Shown one piece after another: positions 9,030 to 17,122 of a DNA stretch of 64,000 bases. Location: NCBI GenBank assembly GCA_963835085.1, contig CAWIED010000001.1, positions 248,001 to 312,000 on the forward strand, written 5' to 3'. The stretch is from JBDIAG01 sp963835085. GTDB taxonomy: Bacteria > Actinomycetota > Actinomycetes > Actinomycetales > CAWJMD01. Below the pieces are notes generated by a model. That model was not told where the DNA came from, did no database searches, and saw only the letters and a program-made list of their open reading frames with translations. The stretch's first letter is position 1; each line of letters opens with the position of its first letter. The translations under genes were made by a program, and so were the position numbers.

Positions 9030-9998
9030 ATGACAAGAAAGAGCACTCGCCGAGGTTCTGGCGCTCTCATCGCCGCGCTGGCAACAGCGTCGGTAGTGGC
9101 CTCAGCGGTGGCGTTCAATCTGCACGGCACGCACGCTTCCCCCGCCGATAACGCTCAGGCAATCGCCGAGCAGACCGGCGGGGGCAGCGTCGCGTCCCAC
9201 AACGGGTGGAAGAGGCCTCGTCCCACCAAGACGACCCCTGCTCCCTCGAAGACCACGACGCCCCCCGCCCCAACCAAGGCTCCGACCCCTACCCCGACTC
9301 AGACGCCCGCTCCAGGGCCGACGCAGGCCGACGTTGGCCGGACGTATCCGGTGCACACCGGCATCGTCTCCACCACCTTCTGGGTGGGGGAGATCTTCGA
9401 CCCGAATGCCTCGGACGGCTCGCAGATGATCTCGACGTACGACTCGAGTTGGTACGCCAACTACGGCGGCTGTGACGGCGTTGCCGCGGCCGGCAAGTGT
9501 GCGACCGAGAAGCGGGTCTCCTCGAACGGCTACTTTCCAACGTCGATGAAACCGCGGCAGAACCCCTTTTATCTCGACCTCCCTTACGACGACGTCAACG
9601 ACACCACCGGGTATGCCCAGCGGTGTGCGGTGATTCCGTGGGCCAACGACCCCGGTTACGCAGGCAAGTGCAAGAACTCGTCGTTCTCGTACATGAAGAA
9701 CCGCTGGGTGAAGATCACCGGCGCCAAGGGCCAGGTCTGCTACGGCCAGATCGAGGACGCTGGTCCGGGCCAGTACCACGACTCCGGCTACGTGTTCGGC
9801 AGCACCAATGCCCGACCGGCCAACGCCCGATACGGGGGAGCCGGAATGGACGTCTCGCCTGCGCTCAACGGCTGCCTCGGCTTCGCCGAACTTGACGGCG
9901 ACGCCGACAAGGTGTCGTGGCAATTCGTCGATGATGCGGACGTCCCCGCCGGTCCGTGGACCAAGCTCGTCACCAAGTCGGCAATGTCCAACAGGTAG
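9030..9998 (+). CDS. Secreted protein with Pro/Thr-rich linker and possible double-psi beta-barrel domain
   Basis: A 322-residue protein not firmly recognised. It has an N-terminal export signal (residues 1-35), a Pro/Thr linker (about 65-105) with repeated PTP units, and a C-terminal extracellular domain with six cysteines. The segment GGAGMDVSPALNGCLGF resembles the FDLS region of expansin/RlpA-like double-psi beta-barrels, which bind or loosen wall polysaccharide, but the match is by eye only. Its place after the hydrolase and deacetylase suggests a wall- or polymer-associated role. Imperfect repeats and a strong terminator follow its stop. Confidence 0.7.
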   Translation: MTRKSTRRGSGALIAALATASVVASAVAFNLHGTHASPADNAQAIAEQTGGGSVASHNGWKRPRPTKTTPAPSKTTTPPAPTKAPTPTPTQTPAPGPTQADVGRTYPVHTGIVSTTFWVGEIFDPNASDGSQMISTYDSSWYANYGGCDGVAAAGKCATEKRVSSNGYFPTSMKPRQNPFYLDLPYDDVNDTTGYAQRCAVIPWANDPGYAGKCKNSSFSYMKNRWVKITGAKGQVCYGQIEDAGPGQYHDSGYVFGSTNARPANARYGGAGMDVSPALNGCLGFAELDGDADKVSWQFVDDADVPAGPWTKLVTKSAMSNR

Positions 9999-10070
9999 CG
10001 CAACACGTTCAACGCAACAGGTTCAACACGCACCACGTAGCGCGCAACACGTTCACCACGTAGCGCGCGA
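9995..10070. repeat. Imperfect tandem repeats of about 23 bases
   Basis: Copies of a unit containing GTAGCGCGCAACACGTTC overlap the stop codon of the preceding gene. CACCACGTAGCGCGC occurs exactly at 10031-10045 and 10054-10068, and a more diverged copy precedes them. Confidence 0.75.
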
Positions 10071-10072
10071 CT

Positions 10073-10110
10073 CGAAGAGCCTGGCCGCCGGTCTGCGGTC
10101 GGGCTCTTCG
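10073..10110 (+). terminator. Strong stem-loop downstream of the secreted-protein gene
   Basis: A 16-base-pair stem (14 Watson-Crick pairs, two G-U) with a six-base loop; arms are 10073-10088 and 10095-10110. It closes the polysaccharide block. No long T tract follows, as is common in high-GC Gram-positives. Confidence 0.7.
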
Positions 10111-10184
10111 TCTGCCGCGATCAGAGCCGCCTGAACCCGCCTGGCATGCTCCTGTCGCGCGCCAAACGCGCATCCCGTAGCCAT

Positions 10185-10613
10185 ATGGAAGCGAACAGCG
10201 CACAGGAAGTACTCGCCCGGGCCGAGGCTCTGCAGGCCCGCTCCGCTGCCAGCAGTCGATGGTTGGTCTGGTATTACCTGGTGTTCGGCGTCGGTTCGCT
10301 GCTCGCCAGCATCGGGGTGGGCGCTTTCTCGGCCGGCGTGGGCCTGGCCGTCGTGATGATCTGTTGGATGATTCTGATCGCGGCAATCTCGATTTACGCC
10401 AACACCCGGATGGCCGTGATGCGCGGTATGGGGCGCCTTCATTCAGTAGTGATGATCGCCTGGACGATCGTCTGGGTGGCCATGGTGATGCTTGGTGCAC
10501 GGGCAGGCCTCGGGCTCGGCTGGTGGATCGGCGGGGGAGTCGTTCTGCTGGTGATCAGCTGGCTCGGAGCGCTCGTCGCCCACCGTCGAACTGGTTCACG
10601 GCGCCCCCGATGA
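10185..10613 (+). CDS. Small four-helix membrane protein
   Basis: A 142-residue protein with about four hydrophobic helices, two from the WLVWYYLVFGVGSLL region and two from the WTIVWVAMVMLG region, and a short charged N-terminus. No family is recognised. The start is uncertain: an in-frame ATG at 10146 would add 13 residues, and neither has a clear ribosome binding site. Its stop overlaps the ATG of the winged-helix regulator (ATGA), so the two are co-translated. This pairing is common for small membrane proteins controlled by their own regulator. Confidence 0.65.
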   Translation: MEANSAQEVLARAEALQARSAASSRWLVWYYLVFGVGSLLASIGVGAFSAGVGLAVVMICWMILIAAISIYANTRMAVMRGMGRLHSVVMIAWTIVWVAMVMLGARAGLGLGWWIGGGVVLLVISWLGALVAHRRTGSRRPR

Positions 10614-10927
10614 CCGATCCGAAGATCGACGAGGTCTTCCACGCCCCGGTGAGATTCTCGATTGCAGCCAGCATGGTCGGTCTGGACAAAGCCGAGTTCG
10701 CCTTCGTGCGCGATGCCATCGGAGTCTCCGATTCAGTCCTCTCCAAGCAGGGCACCGCACTCGAAACGATCGGCTATCTCCGGATCATCAAGGGTCACGT
10801 GGGAAAGCGCCCGCGAACCTGGTATTCCCTCACCCCCGCCGGTCGCGACGCCTTCGCCTCTCACCTTGAGGCGCTCCGCGAGATCGCCCAGGCCGCAGCA
10901 GATTTCACCGCAGCCTCGGGAGGATAG
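10610..10927 (+). CDS. Winged-helix DNA-binding transcriptional regulator
   Basis: A 105-residue protein made of a single winged helix-turn-helix domain of the MarR-like/HTH_34 type. FAFVRDAIGVSDSVLSKQ forms the recognition region, followed by the wing GKRPRTWYSLTPAGRDAF; the TPAGR motif is typical of this group. There is no ligand-binding domain. It overlaps the membrane-protein gene by four bases. The target is probably its own operon. Confidence 0.8.
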   Translation: MTDPKIDEVFHAPVRFSIAASMVGLDKAEFAFVRDAIGVSDSVLSKQGTALETIGYLRIIKGHVGKRPRTWYSLTPAGRDAFASHLEALREIAQAAADFTAASGG

Positions 10928-10929
10928 CC

Positions 10930-11130
10930 ACCCCAAAGACAGCGTCGAAGCCGGCCCACGCTGCGCTCGACTTCGCGATGTTCAGCCTGCAGCACGTGGG
11001 CCCGCTCTAGCTGTTCATCGTCGTGTGGGCCGCTGTGGGGGTGGGGTCGCTGGTGCTGGCCCGGAGGTTGTACCGCGGACTGCCGGCCGCGCGACCGGTG
11101 CCGCTCGCCGGTATCGTTGCTCCATCGTGA
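10930..11130 (+). pseudogene. Remnant of a membrane-protein gene with internal stop
   Basis: One frame stays protein-like across this gap, reading HAALDFAMFSLQHVGPL, then TAG at 11008-11010, then LFIVVWAAVGVGSLVLARR and a charged tail, ending at TGA 11128. There is no start with a ribosome binding site. The hydrophobic pattern suggests the end of a polytopic protein; a CPBP-type protease is one possibility but is not supported by a motif. Confidence 0.35.
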
Positions 11131-12962
11131 GTGCCAATTTCCGTCCGGGCCAGCCACATTCGCCGCTTCCGCAGCATGCGAGCACGGCCGCCGCCTCCCA
11201 CCTCCCGCCGGCGTACCCTGGCCGGGCTCCCTGGGGAACCGCCGGCAAACTTCGCGCCTGGCAAGCCGAAGCGCTCGACCTCTACCTCAGCCAGCTGCCT
11301 CGTGATTTTCTGGCGGTCGCCACGCCTGGCTCGGGCAAGACCACGTTCGCCCTGCGCGTCGCGGCCGAACTGCTGGCTGCCGGACGAGTGCGCAAGCTGG
11401 TGGTTGTCGCTCCGACTGAGCACCTCAAGCGACAGTGGGCGGATGCTGCGGCACGGGTCGGCATCCAACTCGATCCACGGTTTCGCAACGGTGTCGGCAC
11501 GCTGGCTGACGGCTACGACGGCCCAGCCATCACCTACGCCCAGGTCGCCGCTCGTCCCCTCTTGCATAAGTCGCGAACCGAGGCGTCGCCCACCCTCGTG
11601 ATTCTCGACGAGGTGCATCACGGCGGCGATGCCCTCTCGTGGGGCGAGGCTGTCGCCGAGGCGTTCGGCCCGGCCGCGTACCGGTTAAGCCTCACCGGCA
11701 CCCCGTTCCGCTCCGACACCGCGGCCATTCCCTTCGTGACGTATGCGCCGGACGCCCAAGGTATCCGGCGATCGTTGGCCGACTTCTCCTACGGCTACGG
11801 ACGGGCCCTTCGCGACGGCGTGGTGCGGCCGGTCATGTTCCTCACCTATGGCGGCAGCATGCGCTGGCGTACCCGGGCCGGAGATGAGATATCCGCAAAT
11901 CTCGGCACCCCGCTGACTCAGGATCAGACAGCTCAGGCGTGGCGCACGGCACTCGATCCGGATGGCGATTGGGTGCCCGCGGTGATGCGTGCGGCCGATC
12001 GGCGATTGTCAGAGGTGCGTCGTTCCATCCCCGACGCGGGCGGCCTCGTCATCGCCACCGACCAGTCGGTCGCCCGGGCCTACGCGCGGGTGCTGCGTGA
12101 GCTCAGCGGCGAGCAGGCGATTGTGGTGCTCTCCGACGACGCCGGCTCCTCCGCCCGGATCGAGGAGTTCGCGGCCGGTCGGCAGCGCTGGATGGTGGCG
12201 GTCAGAATGGTCTCCGAAGGCGTGGACGTGCCCCGGCTAGCCGTCGGTGTCTACGCCACCTCCGCCTCGACTCCGCTGTACTTCGCCCAAGCGGTGGGCC
12301 GCTTCGTGCGGGCCAGACGCAGAGGCGAGACGGCGTCGGTGTTCCTGCCCAGCGTCGCGCCCTTGCTGCAACTCGCCGGATCGCTCGAACTCGAACGCGA
12401 TCACGCACTCGACCGACCTGCCAAGGACTCAGACGACCCCGACTGGGTTCCCGAGGAGGACCTGCTGGCGGCCGCGAACCGGCAGGAGAAGGGCTCGGAC
12501 GAACTGCTCGGCCAGTTCACTGCGTTGGAGGCCGAGGCGGCCTTCGACCGAGTGCTCTTCGACGGTGCCGAATTCGGCCTAGGTGGCGACGTCGGAAGCC
12601 AGGAGGAACTCGACTTCCTCGGCCTACCGGGCTTGCTCGAACCCGACCAGGTGCGTGCCGTGCTGTCGCAGCGGCAGGCGTCCCAACTCCGCCGTCGGCG
12701 CAAGTCGTCGCGGGCCGCCGCGCCGGAGCCGCGCGACGCCAACCCCATCGCCGAGGTGGCCACTCACCGACGGCTGACCGAGCTGCGACGCGAACTCAAC
12801 ACCCTGGTCGGAGCCTGGGCGCGCACCAGCGGAGAGCCGCACGGCAGTGTGCACGCCGAGATTCGTCGCAGCAGCGGCGGCCCCGAGGTGGCCAAGGCCA
12901 GCGAGGAGCAGCTCCGCAAGCGCATCGAGCTATTGCGAAAGCGACTGGTCAAGCGCGGCTGA
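11127..12962 (+). CDS. DEAD/DEAH-box superfamily 2 helicase
   Basis: A 611-residue helicase-like protein. The Q-like region KLRAWQAEALD precedes Walker A TPGSGKTT (near residue 68) and the Walker B box DEVHH (near 161), followed by SLTGTPFRSD (motif III region). The second RecA domain holds MVSEGVDVPRL and AVGRFVRARR (motifs V and VI). It resembles the type III restriction/UvrB-like helicases found singly in actinobacteria and has no nuclease domain. The C-terminal quarter is charged and Arg/Glu-rich. The start is GTG 11127, overlapping the end of the upstream remnant. Its role, perhaps in DNA or RNA repair, is not known. Confidence 0.85.
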   Translation: MSANFRPGQPHSPLPQHASTAAASHLPPAYPGRAPWGTAGKLRAWQAEALDLYLSQLPRDFLAVATPGSGKTTFALRVAAELLAAGRVRKLVVVAPTEHLKRQWADAAARVGIQLDPRFRNGVGTLADGYDGPAITYAQVAARPLLHKSRTEASPTLVILDEVHHGGDALSWGEAVAEAFGPAAYRLSLTGTPFRSDTAAIPFVTYAPDAQGIRRSLADFSYGYGRALRDGVVRPVMFLTYGGSMRWRTRAGDEISANLGTPLTQDQTAQAWRTALDPDGDWVPAVMRAADRRLSEVRRSIPDAGGLVIATDQSVARAYARVLRELSGEQAIVVLSDDAGSSARIEEFAAGRQRWMVAVRMVSEGVDVPRLAVGVYATSASTPLYFAQAVGRFVRARRRGETASVFLPSVAPLLQLAGSLELERDHALDRPAKDSDDPDWVPEEDLLAAANRQEKGSDELLGQFTALEAEAAFDRVLFDGAEFGLGGDVGSQEELDFLGLPGLLEPDQVRAVLSQRQASQLRRRRKSSRAAAPEPRDANPIAEVATHRRLTELRRELNTLVGAWARTSGEPHGSVHAEIRRSSGGPEVAKASEEQLRKRIELLRKRLVKRG

Positions 12963-12980
12963 CGATGGTGATGCCTGCCG

Positions 12981-13200
12981 GCTACGGACCGCGGGCAGAG
13001 CTGCAGGTAGACAGCAGAGGGGCGATGGGGGGACTTCTGGCTGCAGGCCGCGGGGTGAGGCTGCAAGTGGAGACCCGCGACAACGATGGGGAGGTCTGTC
13101 GGCTACGGACCGCGGGTGAGGGCTGCAGGTGGACGGCGCAGGGCGATGGGGGAAGTCTTCTGGTTGTAGGCCGCGGGGCGGCTGCAGGTGGAGACCGCGG
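12981..13200. repeat. 120-base imperfect tandem duplication
   Basis: GGCTACGGACCGCGGG occurs at 12981 and 13101, and GGGCGATGGG at 13021 and 13141, both exactly 120 bases apart. Later parts of the unit match with small insertions. The duplication starts just after the helicase stop. Confidence 0.8.
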
Positions 13201-13561
13201 ACGGATGCTGCGGAGAGGAGCTCTGGGCCAGCGAGCGGGCGAGATTGTCCGTGACCATCGCACTGGGAGCGTTGCCGCAGCGGTCAGCGAGCCGATCAGG
13301 ATGGTTGCCGCCATCGTGCCGGTGAGGGCAAGGCTATGACGATCGCGCTGATAGCGATCCACCGATGACGATCGCGTTGATAGTGATCCGCTGACGACGA
13401 TCGCACTGGTGGCAATCGTGATCAGTGCAAGGGTGATCAAGGCGCTCGCGGTCAGCGAGCCGGCGGTCATGGCGGTCGTGATGAGAAGGCCGGTCACTGT
13501 CGAGTTCGTCGCCGTCGCGTGCGTCTTCTTCGAGCACGTCGTCGCGCCCTTTGTCACTATC

Positions 13562-13633
13562 GCCTCTGTTGCCGCGGCGGCCTCTGTTACCGCGGCGGCC
13601 TCTGTTGCGGCGGCGGCCCTTGTCACCGCGGCC
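13562..13633. repeat. Four 18-base tandem repeats
   Basis: Units beginning GCCTCTGTTGCCGCGGCG lie at 13562, 13580, 13598 and 13616, the last more diverged. They lie downstream of the HNH stop. On the minus strand, one frame reads GNRGRR-type basic repeats. Confidence 0.8.
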
Positions 13634-13655
13634 CATGTCAGCATCGTGGCCGGCA

Positions 13656-15800
13656 TCAGCTGGTTCGCATTCGGCCGGCGGCGGCGTAGGTGGCGGCCAA
13701 AGCCGTCGGGTAAGAGTTGCGTCGGGGCTGTCGGTCGGGATCGATGTATGCGGGTGGAATGAAGATCGGTCGGCCATTCTGCATGCGCATGATCCAGCCG
13801 GTGCCGTTGGGCGGCTGGTGATGAATGAGTCGGTGGTGTCGGTTGCAGAGAAGCCCGAGGTTTCCTGTGTCGGTGGGTCCTCCGTTCCGCCACCAGGTGA
13901 CGTGGTGCACGTGGCACAGGGCGGGCGGCGTCATGCAGTCAGGAAACGTGCACACGCGGTCGCGGGCGACGACGGCGGCCTGTTGTGCGGCAGTGGCGAG
14001 CCGGCCCAGGGTGTCGAGGCGTTGAATACGACCAGTGCTGGTGAGCCAGACACGGTCGAGGACCGCGTCACAGGTGAGGATGCCGAGGGTCCGGTTGGTG
14101 AGGGGCTCGCCAGAGATGAGCATTGGCCCCATCAGCGAGTGCTCCGGGGCGAGCATTTGCTGATGATGCCGACTTCGTGATTGACGTTGGGAGACAATGC
14201 CTTTCCCCGCTTCCCACGGCGTGGTGTAAGGATCGTCGTCGCCGTTGGGAGGTTCGTGGCCACTCGGAGGGTCGTCGCCGTCGGGGGGTTCGTGGCCGTT
14301 GGTAGGGCCGTCAGCGAGGTCCTCTGCGTGCAGGATGACGGTGACGTGCGGGACTGCGCGGCTGGGTCGCAGGTTCAAGGCGCCGCCGGGGCCGGAGGTG
14401 GTGGGTTGTCCCGTGTCGGGATCGATGACGAATCCATGATGAGCTTCGGCGAGGTCGAGGAGCCAGGACAGGGCATCTGCTCGTCGTTGTGCCATGGTCA
14501 AGATCTCGTTGACCGGTTCTGACTCGCTCTCCGCGGGTGCCTGATCTGCTTGTCGGTTCGTGTTCTCCGACTGTGCTCCGGTTGCCTGCCGGGTCGTGTT
14601 CTCTGACTGTGCTCCGTCTGATTGGCAGGTCGTGTTCTCTGCCGGGGATTCGTCGTCGTCCTGCTTGGAAGTGCTCCCAGTGACGTGTTCGGCGTTACCC
14701 CTGCGGTGCGAGCACCGTTCTTGGTGGCGGGTCAGGTCGGCGAAGTGGTTGATGAGGGCTGCGAACCGGGCACCTTCGGAAGCGTCGAGCTGGCCGCGGA
14801 AGACGAGCATGCCGTCCATGTCCCAACTGAAGGTCAGGCCGCGCTTGGTGTAGGCGTCGGGGTGACCTCGGTCGGCGCGATCGGGGTCGACGGTGTCGAG
14901 CAGCACCTTGGTGAGGTGCTTGGTGGTGGCGGGGCTGAAGCGGCAGGCATGGTCGGTGATCAGCTCATCGAGGGTGGAGGCGTGGTCGCGTTTGACCCAC
15001 GCCGGGAGGTGTTCGAGGCAACGGCGAGCGACATCGACGTGTTCGGCGCTGATCTGGCCGGCGGCGAGCGCCGCCGAAAGTTTGGGCAGGGCGCCAGTAT
15101 CGGGGTCGAGGAGTTGAGCCTTGCTGGCGTCGGACCTGGCGTGTGCAGGTGAGCGCCGGCATTCGTCGATAAGCGTGTTCTTCGTTGCCTTTCCAGGCTT
15201 TGTACCGGATGAAGAAGGGGAATCGTCGGCCAGCGAGCGCCGGATCAGCCCGAGTCGCACGGCTTCGAGACGGCCGTGGAGGGCATGGGTGGCTACGAGC
15301 ATCGCCCTGGCCGTGGCGCCGTCCAGCGTCAAGGAGCGTTCGATCCCGGTTCCGAGTTCCACCACCTGGTCTGTGATGGCCTCCAATTGATCGAGCAGGG
15401 CATGCCCGATCCGTGTCTGGACGTCAACACCGGGCATCGCCCACTCCGCCTCGCACATCGCCTCGGCAGCATCGCTGCCGCCTGTGCATGCCGGATCGTC
15501 TGGCATTGACGACCCCGACCCGGTTGCACACGATGGATCTGCAGGAAATAGGGCTCCACCGGTGGCCAGGCCTTCGGCCGGTGCGGAAATGCCCTGGCCG
15601 TGGCTGTCGCTGACATTTTTGCTGTCCCAACCCTGGTCAACCCTGTGGCCGGCGTAGCCCGGGCTCTTGTCATGGTCGTTGTAGGCGTGGCCGTCATTGT
15701 CGTCGCCATGACCGTGGTCGTCCTCGCCGTGGTTGTGACCGTGACCGTCGTGGCTGTTTTCCCTGCCCTCGCTCGGTGGGTGCTCGCTTGCAGTAATCAC
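13656..15800 (-). CDS. DUF222 / HNH endonuclease (13E12 repeat family) with metal-binding-like N-terminus
   Basis: A 714-residue protein. The first 50 residues are very rich in His, Asp and Gly, as in nickel- or zinc-binding tails. The DUF222 domain follows (about 125-400). A low-complexity segment contains three 12-residue repeats of the ENTTRQATGAQS type. The C-terminal HNH domain shows CTFPDCMTP, HVHHVTWWRNGG and LLCNRHHRLIH, with the zinc cysteines and catalytic His intact. The GTG at 15800 is supported by GGAGG seven bases upstream. These genes are multicopy and mobile in actinobacteria; their biological role is unclear. A LexA-like box lies 184 bases upstream. Confidence 0.88.
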   Translation of the reverse strand: MITASEHPPSEGRENSHDGHGHNHGEDDHGHGDDNDGHAYNDHDKSPGYAGHRVDQGWDSKNVSDSHGQGISAPAEGLATGGALFPADPSCATGSGSSMPDDPACTGGSDAAEAMCEAEWAMPGVDVQTRIGHALLDQLEAITDQVVELGTGIERSLTLDGATARAMLVATHALHGRLEAVRLGLIRRSLADDSPSSSGTKPGKATKNTLIDECRRSPAHARSDASKAQLLDPDTGALPKLSAALAAGQISAEHVDVARRCLEHLPAWVKRDHASTLDELITDHACRFSPATTKHLTKVLLDTVDPDRADRGHPDAYTKRGLTFSWDMDGMLVFRGQLDASEGARFAALINHFADLTRHQERCSHRRGNAEHVTGSTSKQDDDESPAENTTCQSDGAQSENTTRQATGAQSENTNRQADQAPAESESEPVNEILTMAQRRADALSWLLDLAEAHHGFVIDPDTGQPTTSGPGGALNLRPSRAVPHVTVILHAEDLADGPTNGHEPPDGDDPPSGHEPPNGDDDPYTTPWEAGKGIVSQRQSRSRHHQQMLAPEHSLMGPMLISGEPLTNRTLGILTCDAVLDRVWLTSTGRIQRLDTLGRLATAAQQAAVVARDRVCTFPDCMTPPALCHVHHVTWWRNGGPTDTGNLGLLCNRHHRLIHHQPPNGTGWIMRMQNGRPIFIPPAYIDPDRQPRRNSYPTALAATYAAAGRMRTS

Positions 15801-15983
15801 TGGGTTGCCTCCGGACAGCTCTGTCGAAGGGGGCGGGTATGTCGTAGGGCTCTGAATGGCTGCCTTTCTGCCCCTTTCGGGCGCTCGCGACCCCAGGGCC
15901 CCATAACCAATTTCGCCCGGGTGCCCATGAGTGGACTTCCCGACCAGAACAGGCGTGAAATACGATCGAAGTAGGTCATGAGA

Positions 15984-15999
15984 GGGAACTTACGTTCGA
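15984..15999 (-). promoter_or_regulatory. Candidate LexA (SOS) box upstream of the HNH gene
   Basis: Read on the minus strand the site is TCGAAC-GTAA-GTTCCC, matching 10 of the 12 fixed bases of the actinobacterial SOS box TCGAAC-N4-GTTCGA. It lies 184 bases before the HNH start codon. Several 13E12-family genes of Mycobacterium tuberculosis are known LexA targets, which makes the match more credible. Confidence 0.5.
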
Positions 16000-16205
16000 C
16001 CACCGACAATTCCTCTGATCTGCTGAGCGTTTCGACCGTTCCGCAATCGGCAGAAAAAGTGACTTAGATCACATAGTTGAGACCAGGTATGCGCTCGGAG
16101 TGCGGGTCTTTGAATCCGGGGAACGACGTGACGCGGGAGAGCGGTGCCGGAAACCGTGGGGAACGGTGGGGGCGGGAATGGGTGCCGGGAACGGTGCGAG
16201 GCGGC

Positions 16206-16315
16206 GAACGGTGCGGACGGTGCGAGGTGGCGAACAATGCGGGGCGGCGAACGGTGCGGAGGGAAACAGTGCGGGAACGGTGCGGACGGTGCGAGGTGGC
16301 GAACAATGCGGGGCG
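16206..16315. repeat. Two 41-base direct repeats
   Basis: An identical 41-base block starting GAACGGTGCGGACGG occurs at 16206-16246 and 16275-16315. The 28 bases between them, and those before them, are made of related GTGCGGA-type pieces, so the whole region arose by slippage or local duplication. Confidence 0.85.
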
Positions 16316-16490
16316 TCGTTGATCTCCCCGGCCGGACGGAGATCGAACTCGCGTCCATCATGCGCGGCAGCCCTGGACGGCAGTCCTGGCCGGGGGCCTC
16401 GTGGCCTTTGCGATGAGCTAGAGGAAGCACGACCGTGCAGTCATCAGCGGGACGCGCGGCACGTGGGAAGCTTGACGTACCCTCGGCATC

Positions 16491-16958
16491 GTGGCGCGCG
16501 TCGTCTTCATGTGTGGTCCTGCGGGATCGGGCAAGTCCACGGTGGCACGCGAGCTCGAGGCCCAGGGTTTTTCCCGCCTCTCCTTCGATGACGAATCGTG
16601 GCGACGCGGGTTCAGGACGATGCCACTGCCGGAGGATCTGCATCGCACAATCGAGCGAGATCTGCGCAAGCGCCTGGTCACTCTCGTGGGCGAAGGGTGC
16701 GACGTCGTTCTCGACTTCTCGTTCTGGTCGCGCCAGATGCGCGACGAATATCGTCGGCTATTGATGCCACTCGGAGTCGAACCTGAGACACTCTACGTCC
16801 AAACTCCTCGTGCCGTTGCTCTAGCGCGAGTCGACGCCCGGCGTGCTGCCCATGGTGACGACTTCCAATTGCCAGCCGAACTGGCAGCGACCTACTTCGA
16901 CGCCTTTGAACCACCCGGTCCAGACGAAGGGCCGCTCACGGTCATCCGGAATAGCTGA
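16491..16958 (+). CDS. P-loop ATP-binding kinase-like protein (AAA_33 type)
   Basis: A 155-residue single-domain protein. It opens with the Walker A motif GPAGSGKST (residues 9-17), has a SFDDES segment and a Walker B-like DVVLDFSFW, and a basic lid region with ARVDARR. This layout fits small nucleoside/polynucleotide-kinase-like or zeta-toxin-like proteins that phosphorylate small substrates; the substrate is unknown. The start is GTG 16491. No antitoxin-like gene precedes it. It is flanked by repeats and a pseudogene, so it lies in accessory DNA. Confidence 0.75.
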   Translation: MARVVFMCGPAGSGKSTVARELEAQGFSRLSFDDESWRRGFRTMPLPEDLHRTIERDLRKRLVTLVGEGCDVVLDFSFWSRQMRDEYRRLLMPLGVEPETLYVQTPRAVALARVDARRAAHGDDFQLPAELAATYFDAFEPPGPDEGPLTVIRNS

Positions 16959-17122
16959 CAAGCGCAAACTTGATCTGCGCTATGTGATCTGTGCTATTTA
17001 TCGAGTGGTGGAAGTCGCGTTTTTCGGGCCATGCGAACGTTGGCGGCAGAGGGATTCCGAGGGTGTGAGGCTTGGGTTGCGAATCGCTGCAGACGAGTTG
17101 GATTTCAGACTGGACAGCTCAT

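Larger units (their letters stand above)
12963..13655. other. 693-base repeat-rich stretch without a supported gene
   Basis: Between the helicase and HNH genes, which converge here. It contains a 120-base tandem duplication, a run of variable GATCGC-rich repeats (13337-13430) and an 18-base repeat block. Open frames on both strands are low-complexity by-products of the repeats. Confidence 0.5.
15801..16490. other. 690-base divergent intergenic stretch
   Basis: Between the HNH gene and the P-loop kinase gene. It contains the LexA-like box at 15984-15999 and the 41-base direct repeats at 16206-16315. No convincing coding frame was found; short frames here are arginine-rich by-products of the repeats. 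Confidence 0.5.

Noticed and set aside
10259..10609. N-terminal extension of the winged-helix regulator frame
   Set aside because: It overlaps the membrane-protein gene in another frame and codes for Arg-rich shadow sequence; the ATG at 10610 with ATGA coupling is the natural start.
12982..13917. Minus-strand open frame of 311 codons across the repeat block
   Set aside because: Its translation is repeat-derived Thr/Ala/Pro/Arg-rich sequence without domains, and its 5' part overlaps the end of the HNH gene in another frame.
16206..16315. Direct repeats considered as a CRISPR array
   Set aside because: Only two copies, the spacer-like part is itself repeat-derived, and no cas genes are nearby.
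16320..16440. A TTCGATC-containing segment on the minus strand resembling a tRNA T-loop
   Set aside because: The flanking bases do not form the T stem, acceptor stem or anticodon arm of a tRNA in the correct spacing.
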